DNA from: Dolomedes plantarius
Lineage: Eukaryota; Arthropoda; Arachnida; Araneae; Dolomedidae
Reading direction: 5' to 3'
Length of the DNA stretch: 64,000 bases
Assembly (NCBI GenBank): GCA_907164885.2
Contig: OU015495.1
Coordinates: forward strand, 104,641,122 to 104,705,121
How positions within the stretch are numbered: the first letter of the stretch is position 1; every line of letters begins with the position of its first letter. Below, piece by piece: positions 10,829-20,656 of this stretch. The position numbers were made by a program, and so were the translations under genes. The notes under the pieces are model-generated. The model was not told the DNA's origin. It did not search any database and worked only from the letters and a program-made list of their open reading frames with translations.

Positions 10829-11534
10829 TATTTTTACTATTATCCTTACTATTTTTATGATAAAAACATTTCTTTCACAATTTCTGTTAATTTCGTTGTC
10901 TATCCAAGTACGCTGAACCCACTTCGTTTGACTACTTTATTCCAACAGTGATTTATTAATCACAATTTTAATAACGAAACGAAATAAAGGTTAGAGCATC
11001 AAGCAATTGAAAAATATTTCTGGCTTAATGTACATATTACTTTTAACCAATTAAAGTCCAACATACGCATCGAGAATATTTATGATCCATTTCATCTAAT
11101 TCTCCGAAAATTCATTCCTTTATGAGGTCAAAAGAACATTCAAATCAAATTTATTTGAATGGTCTAACCTTTAATCTTTATATTCACTTAATTTTTTTTT
11201 CTTTCTCCTCCTGAGCCACTCTCATTACAGAATCTCTCCCCCTCTTAACATTCGACTGTTTTTAATTCACTTTCGTAAATCAAGGTCGCGCACTCCATGG
11301 TCCTTTAATGCTGTCCGATCTTCGTGACGTAGATTAGTAAGTTATTTATAACACTGACATGCTGAGAGAATAAGTAAATCTTACGCATACGGGCGTATAA
11401 ACACTCGAGCGAAAGCAATATCGTGAAAAAGAATTGTTTTTCTTCGGCGAGAAGGAATATAAGGTATATTGATCTGTTTTTATACCCGAGAAGTAAACAT
11501 GGGCGGGTCGTTTATTTTCATAACTTGGTTTATG

Positions 11535-11595
<61 letters not shown>

Positions 11596-12662
11596 TTATA
11601 AAATCTTCGAGGTTCATACAAAATGGACGATTTTTCAACACCGGACTGATATTTTTAGAAAAAGGTTATGTTGGAAGACCTACGTTTGTGTTTCATGTTT
11701 ATACACTTTTAAGGCAACAATGGACCACGAAAATTTTTTTTAAAAATTTATTAACCAATTGCTATGAAATTTTGTATACTTATACAGTGTTTAGAGATGA
11801 AAATTCCAAATTAAAAAAAAATATCAGAATGTAATTAATTAAGATATTAATTAAAATCAGTTTGTTAACTGGTCTATTTAAAAATGCTCCATGCACATCA
11901 AATTTTGTCTCAGATATCTAATTTTCTTTGTTAAGCTATCTTTATATAGTTATAGTTAAAAGTTACTAGCAATATTTGATTTACAGTCATATTTATAAAA
12001 ACTAGAAAAGAAATCGATAAAAAATAGGACATTTTGTAACAATTTTAAGTTGGTTTTAAAGTATAATGAATTTATCAGTAAGTTTTATTCTAACATATAT
12101 ATGTAAATAATCATTTTATGAAATTTTATGAAAATCCAAGAAAAATTGTGATGCATGGAACATTTTGAACTTACCGAAATGACATGAAAACTTGTTTTGA
12201 GAAAATAAGCATTTAAAGTTTTAATTTGACTAACATTTCCATTGTTTACGTTTGAATAAATACTTATAACTCGGTTATTAATGATCGGATCAACATACTT
12301 TTTTTTTTAATTAAAAGCTGATGAGTTGCAGAGTCATTTTCTGAAAGAAAAAAAATCGTTTTGGGGACATATTTTTTTGTCAATTTGAAGGTCCATTGTC
12401 GCCTTAAACAAAAATCAAGTCCTAAGACTTATCATACTTTGTGAAATATCATTGTATTGTTAGTTTGTTAAATTTATTTTAACTTCCAGGTTGTTTTCTG
12501 TCGACCCTTGCAATTTGCAATAGCTTCATCCACGAAGCGAAAGCTACACTAACACGACAAATTTAAACTTTATCGTACTTTTCCTAGTTTTGAATCAGAC
12601 GTGGACAGAAAAAAAATCTATGCTCAGATTCCTTAACCTTTTCTATGCTCAATTTATATTGG
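10829..12662. other. Intron stretch with one (TA)n tract
   Basis: AT-rich sequence with a (TA)n microsatellite at 11537-11593. The open frames that cross it are repeat artefacts. No element ends or coding signal recognised. Confidence 0.6.
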
Positions 12663-12745
12663 CTTTATTTTTAAGGCTGCTGAGTACTAATCCTATTGCA
12701 TTCGCTCACCTCAATGTTAACTTATGGAGAAAATTTGTCTATTAT
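12663..12745 (-). mobile_element. End fragment of the TTAA-flanked repeat family D
   Basis: TTAAGGCTGCTGAGTACTAA followed by TTCGCTCACCTCAATGTTAA matches the first 80 bases of the element at 18219-18762 and the end of the copy at 14690-14710. The similarity stops near GAAAATTTGTC. Only one end is present. Confidence 0.7.
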
Positions 12746-12792
12746 TGACATCTACATAATGAAATAAAAATGGTATTTTTAGATAGCCTGTA

Positions 12793-13950
12793 CAGTCGAA
12801 CCCCGTTATAACGAACTCCTAGGGACCAAAGGTTTTGTTCGCTTTATCCGGTGGTTCGCTATATCCGAACCGTTAAGAAAAATGCTAGAGTTCACAAAAT
12901 GTATAATTCATTAGTTGCAATGTGTATTCAATAATGATGTATTAAAAAATGATAAAATCTATTAAAATGATCATTAATGAATTAAATCGACTAAAATTGA
13001 TTACATTAAACTGACACAAGACTAATTAAATTACGTACAATAGGAAAACAGCGGGACCAAAATTTTCGTTCGTTATATCCGTGAGTTCATTATATACCGG
13101 GTTTGCTATTGTGACTTATCCACTCTGTGCCATTTTTTCTTCTTCAAATGGTACAGGTTGTGAAGACTGTTTGCAAATGAGCCATTTTTTTTCTTCTTTT
13201 CTTTCGGTAAGACGACATGACATATTAATTTTTGGTACAGTGGTGGCATAATCATATTTTGGCACAGATTTTTTTGGTTCATATTATTTTTATGTGTTTA
13301 TGGTTATTATTATTTTTGATATTTTAAACGATGTAGATTTTTAATTTGAATTTTTTTACATTCCTATATTTTGTGCATTTATTTTGAATATTGAAATTTT
13401 TTTTACATATTTAACTATTCAACGATATATGTTTGATTTTGGTTGTTATTTGGTATTTTGATGTTTCACGTTGAACATTGCTCTGCTAGTGCTTTTAAGG
13501 ATACATTTTTGATTTGAAATTTTTTTTCATTCCTATATATTTTACGTTTATTTTGAATACCGAATATTTTTTTTTTTTACATCTTTAAACACTGAATGAT
13601 AGATATTTTGATTTGATATTTGATTTGGTATTTTGTTGTTTTCACATTTGGTATTGCTATGCTAGTGTTTTTAAGTAGAATTATCAATTTGGGGTATTCA
13701 ATTGTGTATCTTTTACAATGTCTTCCATGGTATATGTGCATGCTGAGTATTGATATTTTTTTAAAAATTTTCTTAATACTTAAAATTCAGGTTTTTTTTC
13801 TTGAATTTAAATATAATTGAAACTTATATTAACTGTTAATTGAAATAAATAAATGTAAGGATTTATCCTAATTATTAATTAGTAATTATTAAATAGATTT
13901 AATTACCCCCCATCTACAATGCTCCCTAACACTATAACGGGGTTCGACTG
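12793..13950. mobile_element. 1158-bp TA-flanked pogo/Tigger-like element
   Basis: The left end CAGTCGAACCCCGTTATAAC and right end TATAACGGGGTTCGACTG are inverted, with TA on the left. A decayed third end (CGTTCGTTATATCCGTGAG, then ACCGGGTTTGC) lies at about 13065-13110. The structure may therefore be a 0.3-kb MITE plus a longer relative, or one element with subterminal repeats. The interior is AT-rich with no transposase recognised. Confidence 0.75.
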
Positions 13951-13984
13951 CACTTTTCTGCACCTCGCAACAGGATTCATTTTA

Positions 13985-14270
13985 TGGTGCATACACATTG
14001 GACAGAGTTCTCTCCCCGACTCCTGTCATCACTTAGTCACGGTAACATTAGACACGGTATTTAGAACTACCCCCCTTCCCGCTCTTTGATCTGGTGTCTC
14101 CCCCGACCCCGCTCGACACCATTTGACCCGCTGACCCCACTCTCTTTCTTTGATGGACCGCCAGAGGAGGCGATCCGGCGCATGGAACAGAGTACAGGGA
14201 GACATAAATCACTGGCAGATGCAGAGAGCGCTGTGCCAGTCTGTATGAGCTATTACAAATTTCGTCCACC
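13985..14270 (+). repeat. Mosaic repeat, copy 1 of a duplicated 270-bp block
   Basis: This GC-richer block contains GTCTCCCCCGACCCCGCTCG, ACACCATTTGACCCGCTGAC and GATGGACCGCCAGAGGAGGC. Nearly the same block lies at 17055-17320 inside another element. Both strands carry open frames, but there are no recognised motifs and the two copies differ by indels, so I read it as non-coding repeat. Confidence 0.75.
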
Positions 14271-14710
14271 AAAGAATCGGGGAGCGCTTAAAACACACCA
14301 TACCAGATTTCCCCCCCAGAATTATTTAAATTTTAAAATATTACAGTTGGCTCTCTGTTCAACGACGCTCTACTTAACGACGATCTCTATTTAAAGATGA
14401 TATTTCCCAGTCCCGACCCTCCGACGTTATGGGAAATGTTACTTTTTCACAAATTCTGTTTAAGGGCGATCTCTACTTAAGGGCGATTTTTCACGGTCCC
14501 TTGAAAGTCGTTAAACAGAGAGCCAAATGTATTTGCATTTTTTAAAACACGAAAAATGCCCCAAGGTGTAAAATGTCTTTCTCTATTACGGAGTAGAATT
14601 TAAAAAGAAAAAAAAATCTTTCAATCCAAGTCGGCAATCCTTGGACACATTTTCGCCACAGGTTAACATTGAGTTGAGCTAATCCAATAGGGTTAGTACA
14701 CAGCAGCCTA
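14255..14710 (-). mobile_element. Family D repeat fragment interrupted by a MITE
   Basis: TTCGTCCACCAAAGAATCGG at the left, and TCCAAGTCGGCAATCC with GTTAACATTGAGTTGAGC at the right, match the inverted sequence of 18219-18475. The match is interrupted exactly by the MITE at 14344-14529. The terminal TTAA has decayed to TAAA. Confidence 0.75.
14344..14529. mobile_element. 186-bp TA-flanked MITE, family E
   Basis: The ends CAGTTGGCTCTCTGTTCAAC and GTTAAACAGAGAGCCAAATG are inverted and flanked by TA. The interior repeats CTCTACTTAA and GGGCGAT motifs. It is inserted in a family D repeat, whose uninterrupted counterpart exists at 18219-18762 in reverse orientation. Confidence 0.87.
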
Positions 14711-15360
14711 AAGATTTATGAAATGTATACGTTGAGTACGACATAAGATAGTACGATATAATTCACAACGATGTCAATCACGCTACCAAACATCCCACAA
14801 CTCATTTTCCTTCACCTTCAATACAACTAGGCTTGCTCCGGAGTTGAACTAGCACTTCTCGCCTTCCAGGTTTGTCAGTCATTTTCTTATAAAATTTTCC
14901 AGAGGTCCATATCATCAACTTCTTTAATTATAAAATCAGATGAATTAATACCTACCCAAAAGTTAAGCTTATTCACATGCGTTAACAAAAATATTTTACA
15001 CTGGATCTATTTAAATTTTTTCTATGAAAAAAGACGGGTTTATTCCAATTTTCAGGACTAAAATTTTAAACTTTTTAATTCTCATCTTATGGAAACTTAA
15101 ACTGCACTGAGTAAAAAAAAAAAGAGTCAAATTTCGGAAATGTCCAGTGCCCGGAAAATAAAACTCAATACCTTTCCAAGATTTCCCTCACTTGTGGCAA
15201 TTCTGGTTTTATAGAGCGGTGTGCTGACCTTTAAACTATCAAGCCCTGCCTCGATCTTCCTTCCCCAAAACATAATACTCCCATTTAACCAGAAAGACAA
15301 CTATATTTCGCCTCATATACAGAAAAACAAATGCTACGAGACAAGGATCATTTACTTTAC

Positions 15361-15493
15361 CTTCATGAGCCAGTGGAAGTCTGTGTGTAGGGGTGAGGGA
15401 TAAGTTTCGTCTACTTCTAGTATAGGTAATGTGTCTTCCGCCGTCACGATGATTCTGTCTTCGTGGTACAGCAAACATGCCAGGAACACGCCC
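15361..15493 (-). CDS. wake: wake exon: conserved C-terminal region
   Basis: This 133-bp exon has one base completing Arg and then 44 codons. It reads GVFLACLLYHEDRIIVTAED, then LPILEVDET and HTDFHWLMK, and ends in phase 0 at AAG|gtaaag. ANKFN1 has the same pattern in order: a hydrophobic G-x-x-x-A run, Y-x-[KE]-D-x-I-x-V-T-x-E-D, P-I-[VL]-E-[VI]-D and D-F-x-W-[FL]-x-K. Function within the family is not assigned to a known fold that I can name. The acceptor (tatttctgaag) is pyrimidine-poor compared with the other exons, so splicing may be weaker here, but frame and similarity leave little doubt that it is coding. Confidence 0.93.
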
Positions 15494-15678
15494 CTTCAGA
15501 AATAATATAAGAAAATAATGCAATAAAAGAACTGGCGAACAAAAGTTATTTGACAGACTGGTTTGTTTTTTAAAGAGGCCACATATCTGTTTCTCGCCAA
15601 GAAGAAATAAACTGGATATTTCAAAAGTCTTGATTACTTAGGGGTTTTTGCAGGTGATAAACTTGATGCATTGGAATA

Positions 15679-16521
15679 CAGGTAGCCCTCCTACAGCACG
15701 GCATCTTACAACACGGTTTCGCTCTAACACGATAGGATAAATTGCGGGAACCCTCGTATAACACTGCAACCTGTAACACAGTTTCGATCTAACACGATAA
15801 AAAAAATTGCGAAAACCTTTGAACAACACTGTACTGCTATACCACTAGATAACATGATTTTTGTTTAACACATTTAAAAACTAAATTACCTTAAAATGAT
15901 GACGGGAAGGAATAATGAACTATAGTGGCTTTACATGAAAATGTATAAACAAATTATAATTTATTCATTTATAACTCTATACAATTGCAAGAAGGCCTAA
16001 GCTTAGTTGAAAATCTTGAATCATTTTTCTTGAATGCAGACCTTTTCGCTGAAAGAAGCCGAAAATTCAAAAGGAAGCTGTAAAATTGTCTATCTCCATA
16101 CCGCGAAATCTACAATGACCTTATAAGAACCAGCAAACAAACCAAAATTACAGATTTTTTTAAAGAGGATAGAAGGTGCAAAAAATCTAAATGAAGAAAA
16201 TAGTTCTGAAGGTGACATCGTTCAACCGAAAACATGTTCTCGTTTGATTGTACTTATCATTGATGAGGAAGAAATTTATTAAATTAACGTCACATTAAAT
16301 GAAAATAATATTTTTTGTTTGTTTTCGTTTTGTGTTATACATATATTTATATTTTTAGTAAAAATTAACTTGCTTAGATGGAATTAAAAAAAAATTGTTT
16401 TTAATAAGTTTTCGGAACGTAAATCCCTTTTTTGTACTATCTCTGGGTCTCATATAACACGGTCTCACACAACACGGCATTTTCTAGGAACCTAACTACC
16501 GTGTTATAGGAGGGTCACCTG
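15679..16521. mobile_element. 843-bp TA-flanked pogo/Tigger-like element
   Basis: The ends CAGGTAGCCCTCCTACAGCA and GTTATAGGAGGGTCACCTG are inverted repeats with TA on both sides. Subterminal ACACGGTTTCGCTCTAACAC motifs are repeated. The interior carries a remnant of a pogo/Tigger-type transposase C-terminus at 16087-16180, so it looks like an internally deleted autonomous copy. Confidence 0.85.
16087..16180 (+). pseudogene. Remnant of a pogo/Tigger transposase C-terminus
   Basis: The plus strand reads CLSPYREIYNDL, then TSKQTKITDFFK before the frame decays. An L-x-PY-x-x-[IL]-Y segment followed by Q-[ST]-K-[IL]-[TD]-x-F-F is a common C-terminal ending of pogo/Tigger/jerky-type transposases. 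The catalytic domain is absent. It lies inside a TA-flanked element with suitable ends. Confidence 0.5.
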
Positions 16522-16572
16522 TACTTTTTGTTTTTGCTCTAAATAGTACGGTTTTGTTGAATTTCTCAATTA

Positions 16573-17475
16573 CCGTAAAATCTCGACTATAATACGCACC
16601 CGAGTATTATACGCATGCTTGATTTTTCGCCAAATTTTCGGAAAAAAATTTTAAAATTCGACTGTAATATGCACCCCTAACTTTTCAATATTTTATTTAA
16701 AAATTGCACAAATATTTATTAACATAAATAAAATTTGTAATAAAAAGAAACGAAAAACGTCAAATTCGGTAGAAAAAAAACTTAAATTGTTAATTCAAAA
16801 CGAACAATACTGTCAAATTATCAGTCTTAATCATTTTCACAAGAATACAGCTCATTTATTGTTGTTGCGTCCATGTCATAATTATCGCTGCCGTCGTAAT
16901 ATATATCGCCATCATCATCCCCACTTGGCGATACGAACTGTGATTTCCCTTTGTTTAAAAGAAATACCTGCTTAGTAAAGGGGTGGATGAATTAGGGAGT
17001 GCAGATGCGCACGCACCCGTGTTGTGACATTGTCTTATAGCGCATATAGATTGGTGCAGAGTTCTCTGCCTGCAGATCCCCGACTCCTGTCATCGCATTA
17101 GTCACGGTGACATTAGACACGGTATTTAGAACCACCCCCATTTCTTTGATGTGGTGTCTCCCCCGACCCCGCTCGACACCATTTGACCCGCTGACCCCCC
17201 GCTCTTTCTTTGATGGACCGCCAGAGGAGGCGATCCACACATAGTACAGAGTACAGAGTGAACATAAATCACTGGATTCCCCAAGGCACAGGCAGAGAAC
17301 GCTGCACCAATGTATATGCACCATTACAGCTGCTGTACGTCCGTTTATCGAATGTTTAAAACTACTTATTTATTTATTTATTTATTTATTTATTTGTACG
17401 CGAGTATAACACGCACCCTCATTTTTGCGGACTAAAATGTGAAAAAAAGTGCACATTATGCTCGAGATTTTACGG
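16573..17475. mobile_element. 903-bp TA-flanked element, family F
   Basis: The ends CCGTAAAATCTCGACTATAA and ATTATGCTCGAGATTTTACG (plus G) are inverted and flanked by TA on both sides. Subterminal TATAATACGCAC motifs are repeated. It carries the 17055-17320 block and a (TTTA)n tract near 17365-17395. A further copy enters the right edge of the window at 63923. No transposase seen. Confidence 0.85.
17055..17320 (+). repeat. Mosaic repeat, copy 2 of the 270-bp block
   Basis: Copy of 13985-14270, sharing CACGGTGACATTAGACACGG-type and GTCTCCCCCGACCCCGCTCG sequence with small indels. It lies inside the family F element. Confidence 0.75.
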
Positions 17476-17959
17476 TACACATTATAACAAAAATGATTTA
17501 AAAATACATGCGAGAAGCATCTAGAAATAAAACACGACAGAACAAGAAAAAAAAAAGGTTCCGAATTTCTTGGACTGAATTTAGCCTAATACTCGATTTT
17601 TTCTTATTTAAAGTAACAGCAATTAAGGATTTTTCTTAACGCTTCTCATTTTTTGAAAAGTTCACCAGTTGCGTTTAATTGCTATCCTTCATAGTAATTT
17701 GATGTTTTATATGCTTTACAAGTATGCTACATATTTGACTTCTACTTCTCGTATGCCATAGGGGGAAACAAAAGAAACCCCGAATCTTTTCATTCCATAA
17801 TGTCAGAGCACTTGAATAATAAAGGCCTAATGACTGACTAAATATCAGTTTCTTTCAATAATTAAGCCATTATATCGATATAAATGAGTTAAAATGAAGT
17901 TTGATACTACCCATCTAATAACTTGAACTTCTAATTTTGTTCTTGACGGATGCACTTAC

Positions 17960-18056
17960 CTTTTCATGTTTTTTTGAAATTTAGGAGCGGAGGTGAACAG
18001 GTGTTTAATGCTTTTCCGGACCTGACGTCTTTGCTGCTGTGGAGTATCGGACAAAT
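17960..18056 (-). CDS. wake: wake exon: basic KHLF segment
   Basis: This 97-bp exon is bounded by acceptor ctttttcag and donor AAAAG|gtaagt. It contributes 31 full codons plus two bases at each end. It reads LSDTPQQQRRQVRKSIKHLF followed by TSAPKFQKNMK. The [RS]-S-[IL]-K-H-L-F-x-S-x-x-K-F motif is a hallmark of the ANKFN1/WAKE C-terminal region. The segment is strongly basic (about ten Arg/Lys in 32 residues). It starts with an Asp codon split across the intron and ends with a split Arg codon. A 544-bp repeat element sits only about 160 bases upstream of its acceptor. Confidence 0.92.
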
Positions 18057-18218
18057 CTGAAAAAGAAGCATCACATGAGAGAAAATTCAGTAACGTTCAC
18101 AGATAAGTGAATTATTTCAAATCCTTAAAATTTCTATAAAAGAGTTCGCCCACTTTCCTAAGCGCACAAAGCTATAGGCAGTCATTTACCCTCATTGAAA
18201 TCCGATGATTACACTTAA

Positions 18219-18762
18219 GACTGCTATGTACTAACCTCATTGGATTCGCTCACCTCAATGTTAACCTATGGAGAAAATTTGTCCACGGATTGCCGACTTG
18301 GATTTTTTTTAAAAAATTGTACTTTGTCATAGAGAAAGAAATTTTACATTTGTGTACATTTTTCGTTTTTTTAAATGCAATTAATATTTTATAATTTAAA
18401 TTATTCGGGGAAAAATCTGGTATAGTGTGTTTAAAACGCTCATAAATTCCTTCGGTGGACGAAATTAATAAAATGAATTCTGTAGCGCTTTGCAGAAAAG
18501 TCCAGGCTATCTGACAATACCAATTTTATTTGATTATCAGCATTTATGCACTTGCAAATTGTTGAAAAAAATATATTTTAAATAAAAAATTTGGGGGCAG
18601 TCCTTAACCCCCCTATAGAGAGAGAGTCATTACAATCCCTCAAAATGTCAATCCTAAGGGGGGTGGAATTCTCGAACTGTCAACTGGACTCCTCCCACCA
18701 CAAGAGTCTGCAAGAAGAGGAAAAGGGAAATAAGATTTCTTTTTTCTTAGTACATAGCAGCC
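18219..18762. mobile_element. 544-bp TTAA-flanked element, family D
   Basis: The ends GACTGCTATGTACTAA and TTAGTACATAGCAGCC are inverted and directly flanked by TTAA on both sides (18215-18218 and 18763-18766). TTAA duplication points to the piggyBac group, though the usual CCC start is absent. Partial copies lie at 12663-12745 and 14255-14710. It sits about 160 bases upstream of a wake exon acceptor. Confidence 0.7.
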
Positions 18763-19511
18763 TTAAGTCGAGAGTTTCTAAGTAACGCAAGCTTTTGGGG
18801 ATATGCGACCCTAAAGCCTCAAATTTTAACAGCGGAGTATTTGAGGAAGATCACTCTCTAAAATGAAATATATGTTGGAGAACGACAGGAAATTTAGATC
18901 CAACACAAAAAAACTAAAAATATATTTGTTTGGGGCCTAAAATACAATTTAAACATCCTAGGGGAACGAGCGATTTTACTGAGCCGTTAGCAGATATTAT
19001 TATGATGTCAAATATGCGAATAAATGAAATTATTGCATAGTCAACGTAAGGGGGGATTTGATCCAATTTGTCGATATCAATTTATGTATCTTTTTAAAGA
19101 AAAAAATTGGCAAAAACGCTGTTTATTAAAACGAAATGAAAGGCTTGTTTTTCCAATTAAATACTTTTCTATAAGACAGGAGAATAAATATAGGACATTC
19201 ATTAGTTTTGAAATATTTCAAGCTTTTAAGAAAAGACCGATTTCAAAGATATAATAAGCATTTAGGCAACACGAGGCGAGCCTACTTAAAGCATTTGTCT
19301 GTATAAAAAGGATAAATAATCAAGCGAGTAATAAGTGGCCCATAATGGGTTTATAGGAGATTTCTATTTTTCATGATTCACCACAATTTAGATACATCTA
19401 ACATCTCTCACGCATACTGTGACGGAAATTTCGATGCGCTTTGTAGAGTTTATGCAGTTATTAGCAATCATATTATCCTTTGATCTAATATCCTTTGATC
19501 TTGTAACTCAC

Positions 19512-19625
19512 CTTTGATCTCACTGCCGTGCCCGGACCTGGAGTTGATAATCTGATGAAAAAGATCATCCAATTTCCCCATGCGGCCGGCCGAACGGGGA
19601 ACTTTGCCTTCCACATCTCGCCAGC
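19512..19625 (-). CDS. wake: wake exon: linker after FN3 domain
   Basis: This 114-bp exon (2 + 37 codons + 1) lies between acceptor atgtcgcag and donor AAAG|gtgagt. It reads WRDVEGKVPRSAGRMGKLDD and ends in a polar Ser/Gly stretch before GSEIK. In ANKFN1 the FN3 domain is followed directly by a W-[KR]-[DE]-x-x-x-R-x-P-R segment and a short amphipathic helix, and this exon matches that layout (WRD, VPRS, LDDLFHQI). It is more diverged than its neighbours, as expected of a linker. Both junction phases match the flanking exons, which is the strongest support for it. Local GC is clearly above that of the surrounding intron. Confidence 0.9.
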
Positions 19626-20077
19626 CTGCGACATAAAGAACGCTTAAGCAAAAATGAAATTATAAAGAACTAAAGCAAAGATATTAGCATCTCCAATGGC
19701 AAAGAAATATGTACGTCAAAACTATACAAGGTTAATAGATGTAGATGACTTCTCCGTGCACATAATGGTGAGAAATCATCGAGCAAAACTAACCTAACGG
19801 AAAATCAACATGTAAGGAAATTGTAAATCCTCACACTTTTTCCCCACTGATTTTCCGGGAGAAGGGGGGGGGGGGGCTTTAGAACATTTTCAGATTCCAT
19901 AATGAAATAAGATTAATGAGTACGCAGTTTTAAACTTTATAATTGAAGATTTTAAAAAATAAATGCACGAATTAATTATTAAATTAACCGCTGCACTTAA
20001 CAACTACAGTTAATACCATTTAAACGTAAAAAAAATCTCAAAAATAGAAATTTTTGCACACAACAGATTTAGAAATT

Positions 20078-20079
<2 letters not shown>

Positions 20080-20145
<66 letters not shown>
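20080..20145. repeat. (TA)n microsatellite at a Helitron 3' end
   Basis: About 65 bases of alternating T and A ending exactly at the CTAG terminus of the adjacent Helitron. Helitrons insert between A and T, so a TA tract is a natural target. Confidence 0.95.
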
Positions 20146-20146
<1 letters not shown>

Positions 20147-20656
20147 TAGCATTATTGCCCGGCGTTGCCCGGGTAGATATATAGATATAAAATATTTCAT
20201 GCATTCCATCAAAAAAATACTGGGCTGCACTCCCGCTCTTCATGTTCATCTGGCCAGACAGAATGCGCTTAGCACGTTTCGACTGAAATGATATACAAAC
20301 AATAAGAAAGAAAGAAACTTTGAGCCTGCGGACCTTCGTCTGATTTTAAGGTTATTCCCAACCCTCTTTCTCCCGAGCATTGAAATTTGACCCCCCCCCT
20401 CTCCGTCATCCTTAAACCACCCCTCATAACGCAGCTGGTCGAGGGGAATCCATAGGGGTAGACGCACCTCTATCGGGCATAAAAAACATTAAAAAATTAA
20501 TTTTAAAAAAACTAATTGAGCCCCAAATTTCGTTTTTCCTGATTTAAGTTTCTCGGGTCCAAAACATTAACTGTGCTGAATTTGGTCCCGGTGGGTGAAA
20601 CAGTCTATGATTCTATAGCGGACAAACAAACAGACAAGCTCTTTTATATATATAGA
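20146..20656 (-). mobile_element. 511-bp non-autonomous Helitron
   Basis: On the minus strand it begins TCTATATATATAAAAGAGC. It ends with a hairpin (ACCCGGG, CAA, CGCCGGGC region) about 9 bases before CTAG, followed by T. TC start, 3' hairpin and CTRR end are the Helitron hallmarks. The subterminal TTGTCTGTTTGTTTGTCCGC stretch is common in animal Helitron families, as far as I recall. No Rep/helicase coding is present. Confidence 0.75.

Noticed and set aside
14048..14394. Overlapping open frames on both strands in GC-richer sequence
   Set aside because: They lie in a repeated block that recurs at 17055-17320 with frame-breaking indels, and no protein motif is recognised.
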